From assembly GCF_024171945.1 (NCBI RefSeq), contig NZ_JAMTCR010000004.1, positions 558,001-622,000 on the forward strand: 64,000 nt of DNA, in the 5' to 3' direction. The DNA is from Actinokineospora globicatena (lineage in GTDB: Bacteria; Actinomycetota; Actinomycetes; Mycobacteriales; Pseudonocardiaceae). Below are positions 19,122 through 28,139 of the stretch, in pieces; position 1 is the stretch's first letter; the number at the start of each line of letters is the position of its first letter. The notes beneath the pieces were generated by a model. It was not told the DNA's origin and ran no database searches. It worked only from the letters and a program-made list of their open reading frames with translations. The translations under genes and the position numbers were made by a program.

Positions 19122-19574
19122 CTAGGCGCCGTCGCCGCGCAGGGAATGGATCATGTTCCGCAGGATCCGGGTGGCGTCGGACCGCTCGGCCTCGGTCAGG
19201 CCCGCCAGCATCCTGACCTCGACGGATCGGACAGCCGCGCTGGCTTTCTCGAGCCGCCGCCTGCCGCGGGGCGTGAGCCGCGTGGGCAGGACCTTCCCGA
19301 CCGGTGCGCGCGCGGGCCTGGTCACGTCACCGTCCCGTTCCAGGGCCTGGAGCAGCACGTTCATCGTCTGCCGCGTCACGAACGCGCCCCTGGCGAGCTC
19401 GGAGTTCGATAAGCCCGGTCGTTGGGCCAGCAGTTCCAGGCAGGAGTAGTGCGTCACGCTCATCTCGAGCGGTCGCAGCACCTCCTCCATGGCCGTGCGC
19501 AAGGCGCTCGACGTCTCCTTGAGCAGGTAGCCCAGTGATGTTCCCAGGTCGATGCCCGCGCCGTCTTGACTCAT
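19122..19574 (-). CDS. MarR-family transcriptional regulator
   Basis: A 150-residue winged-helix regulator: MSVTHYSCLELLAQRPGLSN, SELARGAFVTRQTMNVLLQA, LERDGDVTRPARAPVG and LTPRGRRRLEKA follow the MarR pattern (recognition helix, wing with conserved R...DRR-like stretch replaced by RAPVGKV). The start is the ATG at 19574. It is divergent from a glyoxalase-family gene, and the 63-bp gap carries two copies of TGTCAG-N4-CTGACA, one covering its own start. It therefore probably represses itself and the neighbour until a ligand binds. The ORF continues upstream but only as a shadow. Confidence 0.9.
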   Translation of the reverse strand: MSQDGAGIDLGTSLGYLLKETSSALRTAMEEVLRPLEMSVTHYSCLELLAQRPGLSNSELARGAFVTRQTMNVLLQALERDGDVTRPARAPVGKVLPTRLTPRGRRRLEKASAAVRSVEVRMLAGLTEAERSDATRILRNMIHSLRGDGA

Positions 19575-19618
19575 GTCAGGATTCTGACATAGATTCGGGC
19601 GTGTCAGAAGACTGACAC
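19574..19618. promoter_or_regulatory. twin MarR-type operators
   Basis: TGTCAG-GATT-CTGACA (19574-19589) and TGTCAG-AAGA-CTGACA (19602-19617, extended by one G/C pair on each side) are two near-identical palindromes with centres 28 bp apart. They lie between the divergent MarR and glyoxalase-like genes. The first starts at the MarR start codon and the second sits 20 bp before the neighbouring ATG. Binding by the adjacent MarR protein is the obvious inference. Confidence 0.75.
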
Positions 19619-19637
19619 ATGGGCAAGGAGCGTCACC

Positions 19638-20006
19638 ATGCCGGTCACCGGCCCCGACTTCATCTCGCTGCAAGCGCGCGACCTCGACGCCTCGCGGGCG
19701 TTCTACGAGCAGTACCTCGGCCTGGTCCGCTCGCAGGCAGGGCCGCCGCACGCCGTCGTGTTCGAGACCAAGCCGATCGCGTTCGCACTCCGCGACGTCA
19801 TCCCCGGCACCGACCTCGAGTCCGCCGCGCACCCCGGCGTCGGCGCCGCGATCTGGCTCCACGCCACCGACGTCCAGGCCATCCACGACGCCCTGGTCGC
19901 GGACGGGCACACCATCGTCGCCGCCCCGATCGACGGCCCTTTCGGTCGGACGTTCACCTTCGCCGACCCCGACGGCTACCGGATCACCCTCCACGACCGC
20001 GCCTGA
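19638..20006 (+). CDS. VOC (glyoxalase/bleomycin-resistance) family protein
   Basis: A 122-residue single VOC module pair: FISLQARDLDASRAFYEQYLGL at the first half, then VGAAIWLHATDVQAIHDALV and FGRTFTFADPDGYRITLHD at the second. The C-terminal DPDGYRI motif with a metal-binding acidic residue is characteristic. The start is the ATG at 19638 after AAGGAG. Substrate unknown: small-molecule isomerase, dioxygenase or antibiotic-binding protein are possible. Its divergent MarR regulator and twin operators suggest induction by an electrophile or drug. Confidence 0.88.
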   Translation: MPVTGPDFISLQARDLDASRAFYEQYLGLVRSQAGPPHAVVFETKPIAFALRDVIPGTDLESAAHPGVGAAIWLHATDVQAIHDALVADGHTIVAAPIDGPFGRTFTFADPDGYRITLHDRA

Positions 20007-20152
20007 CGGGGCATCAATTCGGGTTTGTACACAATGGCGCGAGTTGTCCACAGGCGCCAGATCCGTCCCCGATCTTCGTGCCCGCGCTTCGGTAGGGTGG
20101 ATTTCGGACGGCCGCTCGGCAGCCGTCGAACCCACATCCCAGGAGCCGTTCG

Positions 20153-21670
20153 ATGTCACGTCGCTACATCACGACCGCCATTCCCTACGTGAACTCCAAG
20201 CCGCACGTGGGGTTCGCGATGGAACTGGTGGAGGCGGACGTGATGGCGCGGCACTGGCGCCACCGCGGGCACGAGGTGCACTTCCTCACCGGGACCGACG
20301 ACAACTCGCTCAAGAACGCGATCGCCGCCGAGGCCGAGGGAATACCCACCCGGGAGTTGGTCGACCGCAACGCCGCCACGTTCCACGACCTGCGTGACCC
20401 GCTGCAGATCAGCTTCGACGACTTCATCCGCACCAGCGCCGACCCCCGCCACCGCGAGGGCGTCGAGCGGCTGTGGCGGGCGACCGAGGAGACGGGCGAC
20501 CTCTACCGCAAGCACTACGCGGGCCTGTACTGCGTGGGCTGCGAGCAGTTCTACGCCGAGAGCGAGCTCGCCGAGGGCCTGTGCCCCGAGCACCTCACCC
20601 CGCCGCAGCAGGTGAACGAGGAGAACTGGTTCTTCAAGCTCTCCCGCTACCAGGACCGGCTGCTGGCCCTGGTCGAGTCCGGCGAGCTGCGGATCGAGCC
20701 GCCGGGCAGGCGCAACGAGGTGCTGTCGTTCATCAAGGGCGGCCTGCAGGACTTCTCGATCTCCCGCTCCACCGAGCGCGCCCGCGGCTGGGGCATCGAG
20801 GTGCCCGGCGACCCCGGCCAGGTCGTCTACGTGTGGTGGGACGCGCTCGGCAACTACATCACCGCCCTGGGCTACGGCGCCGACAGCGATACCTACCGGC
20901 ACTGGTGGGGCGGGGCCGACGTGCGCACCCACGTCATCGGCAAGGGCATCGTCCGCTTCCACGCCGTCTACTGGCCCGCGATGCTGATGAGCGCCGGGCA
21001 GCCGCTGCCGACCACGATCTTCGTGCACGACTACCTGACCGTCGAGGGCCGCAAGCTGGGCAAGAGCCTGGGCAACGCCATCGACCCGGTGGCCATCGTC
21101 GAGCAGTACGGCGCCGACGCGCTGCGCTGGTGGCTGGTGCGCGAGGTGCCGCGCACCGGCGACGCCGACTTCACCGTCGAGCGGCTGGTCAACCGCTACC
21201 ACGAGGACCTCGCCAACGGCCTGGGCAACCTGGTCAACCGGACCGTCAGCATGATCCACAAGTACCGGGACGGCGTCGAGCGGGCGCTGCCCGCCGACCT
21301 GCCGCCCGGCACGCTCGTCGACCTGCTCGCCGCCGCCCCGGCCACCATCGACGCCGCGCTCGACGAGTTCGACTTCCGCCGGGCCACCGCGGCCCTCTGG
21401 GCGGTCGTCGACGAGGCCAACCGGTACGTCGTCGAGGTCTCACCGTGGACCCTGGCCAAGGCCGAGAAGACCGGTGACACCGAAGCGGCCCGCAAGCTCG
21501 ACGACGCCCTCGCGCTACTGCTCCACGTGCTGCGCGTGGTGGCCGACGAGCTGACCCCGTTCCTGCCCGAGGCCGCCAAGCGGGTCAGCACCCAGGTCAC
21601 CACCGTCGACGGTCGCCTGCCCGCCCCGCAGCCACTGTTCCCGCGGATCGAGGAGCAGACAGCCGACTAG
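20153..21670 (+). CDS. metG: methionyl-tRNA synthetase
   Basis: A 505-residue class I aminoacyl-tRNA synthetase charging tRNA-Met. The HIGH-box equivalent is PHVG, the KMSKS-box equivalent is KLGKS, and the zinc-knuckle insert has CVGC...CPEH (two Cys close together, a third before PEH). The anticodon-binding helical domain (about 370-490) includes the FRRATAALWAVVDEANRYV stretch. There is no C-terminal dimerisation/EMAP extension. The start is the ATG at 20153 after AGGAG. The unusual KLGKS and lack of housekeeping neighbours leave open that this is a second, accessory MetRS. Confidence 0.93.
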   Translation: MSRRYITTAIPYVNSKPHVGFAMELVEADVMARHWRHRGHEVHFLTGTDDNSLKNAIAAEAEGIPTRELVDRNAATFHDLRDPLQISFDDFIRTSADPRHREGVERLWRATEETGDLYRKHYAGLYCVGCEQFYAESELAEGLCPEHLTPPQQVNEENWFFKLSRYQDRLLALVESGELRIEPPGRRNEVLSFIKGGLQDFSISRSTERARGWGIEVPGDPGQVVYVWWDALGNYITALGYGADSDTYRHWWGGADVRTHVIGKGIVRFHAVYWPAMLMSAGQPLPTTIFVHDYLTVEGRKLGKSLGNAIDPVAIVEQYGADALRWWLVREVPRTGDADFTVERLVNRYHEDLANGLGNLVNRTVSMIHKYRDGVERALPADLPPGTLVDLLAAAPATIDAALDEFDFRRATAALWAVVDEANRYVVEVSPWTLAKAEKTGDTEAARKLDDALALLLHVLRVVADELTPFLPEAAKRVSTQVTTVDGRLPAPQPLFPRIEEQTAD

Positions 21671-21856
21671 TCCTGCCTCGCGCAACGGTGGCTGGGCAGC
21701 CGGAGGACGTCCATTGCGGGTCCAGCGCTGCGATCCCCAGCTTGTCCACCGGTTGCTCGATCAACGGTGGCGAGACGCGGCACTGGTGGCGTCCGACCAG
21801 CTACACCTGGTCGTGGGCGTTCGCGGGGGGTGCGGGGCGATGGGATGATCATGGGT

Positions 21857-22333
21857 ATGAGCGAGGGGGCAGGGGAGGAGATGTCCGTCGGGCAGTTGGC
21901 CAGGCGGAGCGGGACGTCGGTGTCGGCGCTGCACTTCTACGAGCGGCAGCGGCTGATCAGCAGCAGGCGGACGCCGGGCAACCAGCGGCGCTACCACCGG
22001 GACACGCTGCGCCGGGTCGCGCTGATCCGGATCGCGCAGCGGGTGGGGATCCCGCTGGTGGAGATCCGGGAGGCGCTCGACCGGCTGCCGGAGGGCCGGG
22101 TGCCCAACCGGCGGGACTGGAAGCGGATGTCGCAGGGCTGGCAGGACGAGCTCAGTGAGCGGATCCGGCTGCTGGTGCACCTGCGCGACAGCTTCGCCAA
22201 CTGCGTCGGCTGCGGTTGCCTGTCCATCAGCCACTGCGCCCTGGCCAACCCCGATGACCGGCTCGGCGCGGGCGGCACCGGCCCGCGGATGCTGGTGCCT
22301 GACACCGAGGAGCCGTTGCCCGAGAGCGGCTAG
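21857..22333 (+). CDS. soxR: redox-sensing MerR-family regulator SoxR
   Basis: About 158 residues. MerR-type HTH (MSVGQLARRSGTSVSALHFYE), dimerisation helix, and the [2Fe-2S] ligand motif C-V-G-C-G-C-L-S-I-S-H-C (CX2CXCX5C), diagnostic of SoxR. In actinobacteria SoxR responds to redox-active metabolites and typically controls a few oxidoreductase or transporter genes. Several in-frame starts exist (21845, 21851, 21857, 21881); I took 21857. No clear SoxR box is seen next to it and the downstream gene is convergent, so its targets are elsewhere. Confidence 0.92.
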   Translation: MSEGAGEEMSVGQLARRSGTSVSALHFYERQRLISSRRTPGNQRRYHRDTLRRVALIRIAQRVGIPLVEIREALDRLPEGRVPNRRDWKRMSQGWQDELSERIRLLVHLRDSFANCVGCGCLSISHCALANPDDRLGAGGTGPRMLVPDTEEPLPESG

Positions 22334-22520
22334 GTCCCGCGAGGGGGTGAGGAGGCGCCCCGGACAAGGCGCCCCCTCAGGGCCCTCACGCCGTGCCGCC
22401 GCGAGCGGTCAGCACTGCGCGAGCTGGTTCCGGCGCGCCACCGTGTCCATTGTGGACGTCAACGGGTGAGGTCCTCCCGCTGGATCACGTCCGGCGCTGC
22501 TCGACGTGGTGCCACGCTAT

Positions 22521-22542
22521 GACCTCAACACAGCTTGAGGTC
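22521..22542 (-). terminator. 8-bp hairpin spanning the stop of the epimerase gene
   Basis: GACCTCAA (22521-22528) and TTGAGGTC (22535-22542) are exact reverse complements with a 6-base loop. The structure covers the last codons and TGA of the leftward epimerase gene. Probable transcript end; no U tract. Confidence 0.4.
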
Positions 22543-23109
22543 AAGCTGGCTCGCGTACTCCGGCAGCAGGTCCGCGGCGAGCGCCTCCGCCAGCGTCGGC
22601 GCGGCCTGGTCGCGGTCGGTGATCGTCAGCGTGAGCCCGCGGGGGAGCGGGAGGTCGAGACCGGCGTCGACCGGGCACAGCGCGGCCGCGCGGTCGTCGT
22701 CGTAGGGGGTGGAGGTCAGCAGGGTCAGCGTGGTCTCCCCGGCCAGCGCGACCGACAGGTGACCCACCCCGGCGGGCAGGTAGAGCGCCCGGAAGTGCCG
22801 GTCGTCGAGCATCACCGAGTCCCAGCGACCGAAGGTGGGGGACCCGACGCGGGTGTCGAGCACGATGTCGAGCGACTTGCCGCGCAGGCAGTAGGCGTAC
22901 TTCGCGGTGTGCGGCTGGAAGTGGATCCCGCGCACGACGCCCTTGCGCGAACGCGTGGTGGTCGACTGCGCGACCGGGAACAGCGGGCGGCCGACGGCCG
23001 CGGTGAACACGTCCTCCTGGTAGGTCGACACCGATAAACCGCGCCGATCACCCACCGCCTCGGTGCTGAACTCGACCGCGCCCGCGACCCGTAAACCCCT
23101 GGATAACAT
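22525..23109 (-). CDS. dTDP-4-dehydrorhamnose 3,5-epimerase-like protein
   Basis: 194 residues, RmlC/EvaD-type cupin. The catalytic His lies in VVRGIHFQ, with the following H-x-A-K-Y and a C-terminal TSTPYDDDRA motif matching the family; the RGIHFQPHTAKYAYCLRG segment is the best marker. It acts on 4-keto-6-deoxy nucleotide sugars, inverting C3 and/or C5. The start is the ATG at 23109 behind GGAGGAGGGG, among the strongest ribosome-binding sites here. It is an orphan: no other deoxysugar or glycosyltransferase gene is in the window, so it may serve a pathway encoded elsewhere. A palindrome lies 40 bp upstream of its start. Confidence 0.9.
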   Translation of the reverse strand: MLSRGLRVAGAVEFSTEAVGDRRGLSVSTYQEDVFTAAVGRPLFPVAQSTTTRSRKGVVRGIHFQPHTAKYAYCLRGKSLDIVLDTRVGSPTFGRWDSVMLDDRHFRALYLPAGVGHLSVALAGETTLTLLTSTPYDDDRAAALCPVDAGLDLPLPRGLTLTITDRDQAAPTLAEALAADLLPEYASQLDLKLC

Positions 23110-23148
23110 GACCCCTCCTCCAGTGATGTGCCCCCACTCGATGCTCGA

Positions 23149-23168
23149 ACCTGAACTCCGGTTCAGGT
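23149..23168. promoter_or_regulatory. 8-bp palindrome between divergent epimerase and exonuclease genes
   Basis: ACCTGAAC (23149-23156) and GTTCAGGT (23161-23168) are exact reverse complements with a TCCG spacer. It lies 40 bp upstream of the epimerase start and 90 bp upstream of the exonuclease start, a good place for an operator serving one or both. Confidence 0.55.
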
Positions 23169-23257
23169 CAACCCGGATGACCCCAGTGGCCCAGCCCGGT
23201 CGTCGGTGCCCCGTGATCGAATACCGGTGACGGGTGGCGCGGGACGGCGGAGGTGGC

Positions 23258-24454
23258 GTGGACGGGTTCGCGGTGGTCGACACTGAGACGACCGGGATCG
23301 ATGCGGCGCACCGGCACCGGATCGCCGAGGTCGCGGTGGTGCACCTCGACCGGGGCGGCGCGGTGACCGGCGAGTGGTCGACGCTGCTCAACCCCGAGCG
23401 CGACCTCGGTCCGCAGGCGATCCACCAGATCACCGCCGCCGAGGCCCGGCAGGCGCCGCGCTTCGCCGACATCGCGGGTGACCTGGTCGACCGGTTGCGC
23501 GGCCGGGTCGTGGTCGCGCACAACTGGCCGTTCGACGCGATGCACCTGCGGGCCGAGTTCACCAGGATCGGCCTGGACACGCCGTTCGACGACCTCGCGG
23601 GCCTGTGCACGATGCGCGCGGCGAGCGTGGTCATGCCGCACTCCCGGCGTTCCCTGCTCGCGTGTTGCACCACCGCGGGCTTACCGGCGATGCGCTGGCA
23701 CACGGCTCGCGACGATGCGATGGCCGCGGGCGCGTTGCTGGGACACATGCTCGCCAGCGCACCGGACACGGTCCAGCCGACCGCCGAGCAGCTGCGCGCC
23801 GCCGCGTGGGCGTGGCCCGACCTGCCCCGCGACCGGGTCGCCCCGGCCCACCGCCGCCCGGCCGACCACGTCGAACCGCACTTCCTGGCCCGGCTCGTGG
23901 AGCACCTGCCCCGCGACGAGGAACCCACCGTCGACGCGTACTTCGCCGTCCTTGACGACGCCCTGCTCGACCGCCGCGTGTCCGCCTCCGACGCTGACAC
24001 GTTGATCGACGTCGCCACCCGCCTCGGCCTGCGCCGCACGGACGTCCTGGCCATCCACCACACGTACCTGCGGGCCCTCGTCGACGCGGCAGGGGAGATG
24101 GGCGAACGGGAACGCGCCGACATCGCCCTGGTCGCCCGCCTCCTGGGCATCACCCCCGACGCCATCGGCGCCCCCGTCCCGCTCGACCGCGCCCCCACCA
24201 TCGGCGGCCTGGTCCTGCACCCCGGCGACAAGATCGTCCTCACCGGCATGATGACCAGCGACCGCGACGACCTCACCGCCCGCGCCGCCGCCGCCGGCCT
24301 GCGCGTCATGACCACTGTCAGCCGCCTGACCCGCGTGGTGGCCGCCGCCGACCCCGACACGATGTCCCGCAAAGCCGACTCCGCCCGTGTTCTGGGCGTC
24401 CCGGTGGTCGACGAGGCCGCGTTCGTGCGCGCCCTCGCGGCGCTGGAAGGCTGA
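23258..24454 (+). CDS. DnaQ-like 3'-5' exonuclease with C-terminal BRCT domain
   Basis: 398 residues. The N-terminal DEDDh exonuclease (about 1-170) has VVDTETTG (Asp8, Glu10), AHNWPFDAMHL and HTARDDAMAA. A helical linker follows. The C-terminus (about 315-398) is BRCT-like: GDKIVLTGMM, then VSRLTRVVAAADPDTMSRKADSARVLGVPVV. This arrangement is found in actinobacterial DNA polymerase III epsilon-like proteins and suggests a DNA repair or proofreading accessory role. The GTG at 23258 is preferred because GGCGGAGG precedes it; a GTG at 23234 would add 8 residues. Confidence 0.9.
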   Translation: MDGFAVVDTETTGIDAAHRHRIAEVAVVHLDRGGAVTGEWSTLLNPERDLGPQAIHQITAAEARQAPRFADIAGDLVDRLRGRVVVAHNWPFDAMHLRAEFTRIGLDTPFDDLAGLCTMRAASVVMPHSRRSLLACCTTAGLPAMRWHTARDDAMAAGALLGHMLASAPDTVQPTAEQLRAAAWAWPDLPRDRVAPAHRRPADHVEPHFLARLVEHLPRDEEPTVDAYFAVLDDALLDRRVSASDADTLIDVATRLGLRRTDVLAIHHTYLRALVDAAGEMGERERADIALVARLLGITPDAIGAPVPLDRAPTIGGLVLHPGDKIVLTGMMTSDRDDLTARAAAAGLRVMTTVSRLTRVVAAADPDTMSRKADSARVLGVPVVDEAAFVRALAALEG

Positions 24455-24555
24455 GACCCCCGCTGCTATCCACAGAATTGAGCTCCTCTGTGGACGGTCG
24501 CGTCCGGGATGTGGGACACCGGCCGCTCGGCGGTGGATCGGCCTACGCTCGGCTG

Positions 24556-25575
24556 GTGAGTGCTGCTGAGACCGCCCTGCCGTTGATCGACATCTCCCGG
24601 TTCCGCGACCCCGCCGCGGACCGGGACGCGTTCCTGGCGGACATCCGGCGGGCCGCGCACGAGGCCGGGTTCTTCTACGTCGTCGGCCATGGCGTCCCCG
24701 AGGAGCTGACCAGCGGGATCTTCGAGGTGGCGCGCCGGTTCTTCGCGCTGCCCGAGGCGGAGCGGCTGGCCATCGAGAACGTGAACACGCCGCACTTCCG
24801 CGGGTACACGCGCACCGGGCACGAGTACACCGGCGGCAGGCGCGACTGGCGCGAGCAGATCGACGTCGGACCCGAGCGGGAGGCGCTGGAGCTGGGCCCG
24901 GACGACCCGGTGTGGCTGCGGCTGATTGGCCCGAACCAGTGGCCCGCCGCGTTGCCCGAACTGCGCGAGGTGGCGCTGGCCTGGCAGTCGGAGGCGCAGC
25001 GGGTCTGCCAAGAGGTGCTGCGTGCCCTGTCCGCGGCCTTGGGCCAGCCCGAGGACTACTTCGACGCCTGGTTCGACGAGGAGGCCGCGACCCACGCCAA
25101 GATCGTCCGCTACCCCGGTCGCCCCGACGACGGCACCGACCAGGGCGTCGGCGCGCACAAGGACTACGGCTTCCTCGCCCTGCTCCAACAGGACGAGATC
25201 GGTGGCCTCCAGGTAGAGCTACCTGACGGCGGTTGGGTCGATGCCACGCCGGTGCCCGGTAGCTTCATCCTCAACATCGGCGAGATGCTCGAGATCGCCA
25301 CTCAGGGCTACCTCATCGCCACCAAGCACCGCGTCATCTCCCCACCCGAAGGCGTCGACCGCTACTCCGTCCCGTTCTTCCTCGGCCCCCGCCTGGACGC
25401 CTTCGTCGAGCCCATCGAGCTCCCGGCGGACCTCGCAGCCGCCGCGCGAGGCATCAGCCAGGACGCCGACAACCCGCTCCTCTCCGCCTACGGCGCCAAC
25501 GCCCTCCTCGGCTGGCTCCGCTCCCACCCCGAGGTAGCCCGCCGCTGGTGGTCCGACGTCACCCAGGTCGGCTGA
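24556..25575 (+). CDS. isopenicillin-N-synthase-family 2OG-Fe(II) oxygenase
   Basis: 339 residues of the plant-like DIOX/IPNS family. Residues LPLIDISRF at the start and AGFFYVVGHGVP are the DIOX_N marker. The iron facial triad is His-x-Asp in GAHKDYGFLALL plus the His in TKHRVISP, and the 2-oxoglutarate-binding R-x-S is RYSVPFF. It uses Fe(II), O2 and a keto acid to oxidise a small substrate, which is unknown. The GTG at 24556 gives the family's normal N-terminus; the upstream ORF extension is not conserved-looking. Its end overlaps the convergent pseudogene by 17 bp. Confidence 0.9.
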   Translation: MSAAETALPLIDISRFRDPAADRDAFLADIRRAAHEAGFFYVVGHGVPEELTSGIFEVARRFFALPEAERLAIENVNTPHFRGYTRTGHEYTGGRRDWREQIDVGPEREALELGPDDPVWLRLIGPNQWPAALPELREVALAWQSEAQRVCQEVLRALSAALGQPEDYFDAWFDEEAATHAKIVRYPGRPDDGTDQGVGAHKDYGFLALLQQDEIGGLQVELPDGGWVDATPVPGSFILNIGEMLEIATQGYLIATKHRVISPPEGVDRYSVPFFLGPRLDAFVEPIELPADLAAAARGISQDADNPLLSAYGANALLGWLRSHPEVARRWWSDVTQVG

Positions 25576-28070
25576 CGTCCAACACGAACGGCGTCACCCG
25601 GAACCCGTCCGCGCGCGCCTCGTCTGCTTGAGCTTGGAGTCGCAGCCTGAAGGCATCGAGATCAGCGGCGAGGGTGCGTGACCAGTCGGCTGGCCGCTGC
25701 TCGGGCTTGATCCAGAACACCAGGTAGATGCCGTGCCGCCGGTCCAGCGGGACGAGGTACCGGTCGATCAGCTGCTCGCGCAACGCCGTCAGCAGCCCGG
25801 CGTTGTTCAGGTGCTTGGCTTCGACGACGACGCGGGCCGTGTCCCTGGTCGGCGTCGTCGTGGTCGCGGTGAGGTCGATGCGCGTCCCGATACCGCCGCT
25901 CTTGTGCCGGGTGACCTGCACTTCCCGGTCGACGACCACCCCGCTGGCCAGCCGTTCTTCAAGGCGCCGCTGCAGCCAGTCGGAGACGTTGTCCTCGACC
26001 TGGGGCCGGTCCCCGTCCCAGATTTCCGGAGGTCGTGGGCGCTGCGATCATCGGTGTAAAGCGATTTCGTGTTCACCGGTGGGTCCTCGGCAATCGGGAA
26101 CGCGTCGATCAGCAGGCTTGAGAGTGCGACGAGACGGTCGTGGTCCAGGTTGTCGGCTTGAACGCCGCGAAGCGCTTCCGCCAGCTCCTGAGGCGTGTGC
26201 GGTGTCTGGACAGCGGAGTCGGCGATCGAGTTCGGATCCAGCGTTGCCGTGTGGCGTAGGGCTTGAGGGGCAAGCGGGTCTGCCTGTCGATGAGGTTCCG
26301 ACACGTACTGAGGGCGATCGGACCCGGTGCGTGTCGGACCAACAGGGTGAGCAAATCACGTTTGAGTTCGCTGTCGATGGGCGTGCTGGAGCAGGGTGGT
26401 CAGCAGGTGCGCTCCAGACCAGTCCGGGATCACCAGATCAAGGCGCCATTGCTTCTGAATCGACCGCTACTTGACCTCGGAGGTAGTTGGTCGCCGTGTA
26501 CGCGGGGTGGCTTGGGGGAAGCGTGAGGATGCGGTCGGCGATCCGTGTGGAGGGCTCGCGCACGAGTTGCGCGATGCACGTGCTCAGTGCGCCGGTCGCT
26601 TCGGGTGGAAGTGAGGGCAAGACGTCTAGAAGCCAATCGATGTCGTCCACCGTCAGCAGTGCAAGCGCGAAGATGGTGTACCAGGGGTCTGTGCCGGAAC
26701 TTGCCACCGCGATGGCGAGTGCCCGGCGGCGATCTACCGGTCCGCCGGCCCAGGGAAAGGCGTTGTGGTGCCGTCTGCCTGCTTTGACGCCTGCGGCCGC
26801 GAGTCGCGCGAGTGCGTCTCGAACGACATCGTCGTCAGCGTGCTCGAACAGCCGCTGCACCACGCTGGTGTGGAGTTCGCCGAACCGATCTTCGTCGACG
26901 TTCTCCCTGGTGGTGCGGTCGGCGAGCCACCGGGCGAATAGCACGAGATCTGCCTCGGGGATATGCCCGGCCAGGTTCCGCAGTGTCTTGTGGTAACCGC
27001 CGATGGGCGTCGTTTTGTGTGGTCGCAGGATGCGCACGAGGTCTTGGGTGCCGAGCAGGTCTGGGTAGACCGCGTCGATGATCGCGGCCAGGACCTCGTA
27101 CTCCACATACCGTTGGTGCTGGAAGACGACGGATCCCGACGGGCCTGCGGTGAACAAGACGCTGTCGAGCACCTCGCGGTAGTCGCCGGGATCGACCGGG
27201 CGGTTCGGCTCGGCGGGATCGGGCTCCGAGGGCAGGTCGTCAACGGCAATGGTGGCGTTGTCCCCGACCGGTGCCACGGTCAGCGCCTGGGTGCCGCCGA
27301 ACATCGTGTACGCGCCGAGGCGTTTCGCCAGCCGCATCGCCCGGTCGGCGGGCAGTGGGCGTCGGCGCCGCCGGTCTCGTTCCTTGAGCAGCCGGATGAT
27401 CTCGTACTCGGTGGCGGCGACCGCGTTCCGAGGCAGCTCGCCCTGGTTGTGCCAGTAGCCTGCCACGTCGATCAGCTGGCCGACGCAGGCCGACAGCCGC
27501 CCCAACCTGGCCGACGTCAGTGCCCGGAGGAACTCGGTCCCGTCGAAGCCGGGCGACGCGATGGCCCGCTCGACCGCCGCCCGCGCCGCCTCGCGGTCCA
27601 ACGGGAGCAGCGACCACTCGGCGAACCCCGGGAAGGTCCGCCGCAGAGCCTCCGCGAGCGGCGCGTCCCAGGCCGCCGAACGGCAGGCCAACCGCCACCG
27701 CACCTGACGGGCCGAGGGTGTGGTCAGCGCGTCTTCCAGCCACTGGAACAGCATGGGGTCCACGGACGCCGCCTGGTCGAGCCCGTCGAGGTACACCGCC
27801 GCCCCCGGCACGCATGCCCCGGCGATCCGCTGCTCCAGCCGATCCCTGGTCAGCGGGGCGGCGTTGATCTGGACCGCGTCCGGCCTCGACCCCGGCCAGC
27901 GCCGCGAACGTGGCCGACTTCCCGGCACCACCCGCCGCCAGCAGCACGAAGCTGTCGGTCAGCAGCGCCGACACCGGCACGGCCCGGTCCCCGTCGGAAG
28001 GCGGCACGAGGAACCCGTCGTCGTCCACCAGCGGTGAACTGGTGACCGGGCCAGCGAAGCGGTCCAACAC
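25559..28070 (-). pseudogene. decayed STAND-type NTPase with C-terminal nuclease-like domain
   Basis: The reading frame starts at a GTG (28070, MLDRFAGPVTSS) with P-loop LAAGGAGKSATFAALAG, then breaks near 27882-27886: removing one G from GAGGCCGGAC restores V-E-P-D-A-V-Q-I-N into the next frame. That frame (to 26438) carries Walker B AAVYLDGLDQA, a sensor-like WRLACRSAAW and long helical repeats. Further pieces continue in other frames to 26304-25807 (PNSIADSAVQTPHTPQELAE and on) and 25939-25559, where GTRIDLTA...VVVEAKHLNN looks like a PD-(D/E)xK nuclease core. At least three frame breaks make a functional product unlikely, unless some are sequencing errors. Intact, it would be about 830 residues, probably a defence or signalling NTPase. 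Confidence 0.7.
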
Positions 28071-28090
28071 CCGACCACCTCACCACAAGG

Positions 28091-28127
28091 GCAGGCCCCG
28101 GCGCCCGTGGGGGACGTCGGGGCCTGC
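28091..28127 (-). terminator. 10-bp perfect hairpin after the subtilase gene
   Basis: GCAGGCCCCG (28091-28100) and CGGGGCCTGC (28118-28127) are exact reverse complements. They lie 12 bases past the stop of the leftward protease gene and just before the start of the leftward pseudogene, so the structure would separate the two transcripts. Confidence 0.65.
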
Positions 28128-28139
28128 GGTCTTGATGGG

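Noticed and set aside
20153-21670. MetRS as a self-resistance gene for a nearby antibiotic cluster.
   Set aside because: No biosynthetic genes adjoin it; KLGKS alone is weak evidence.
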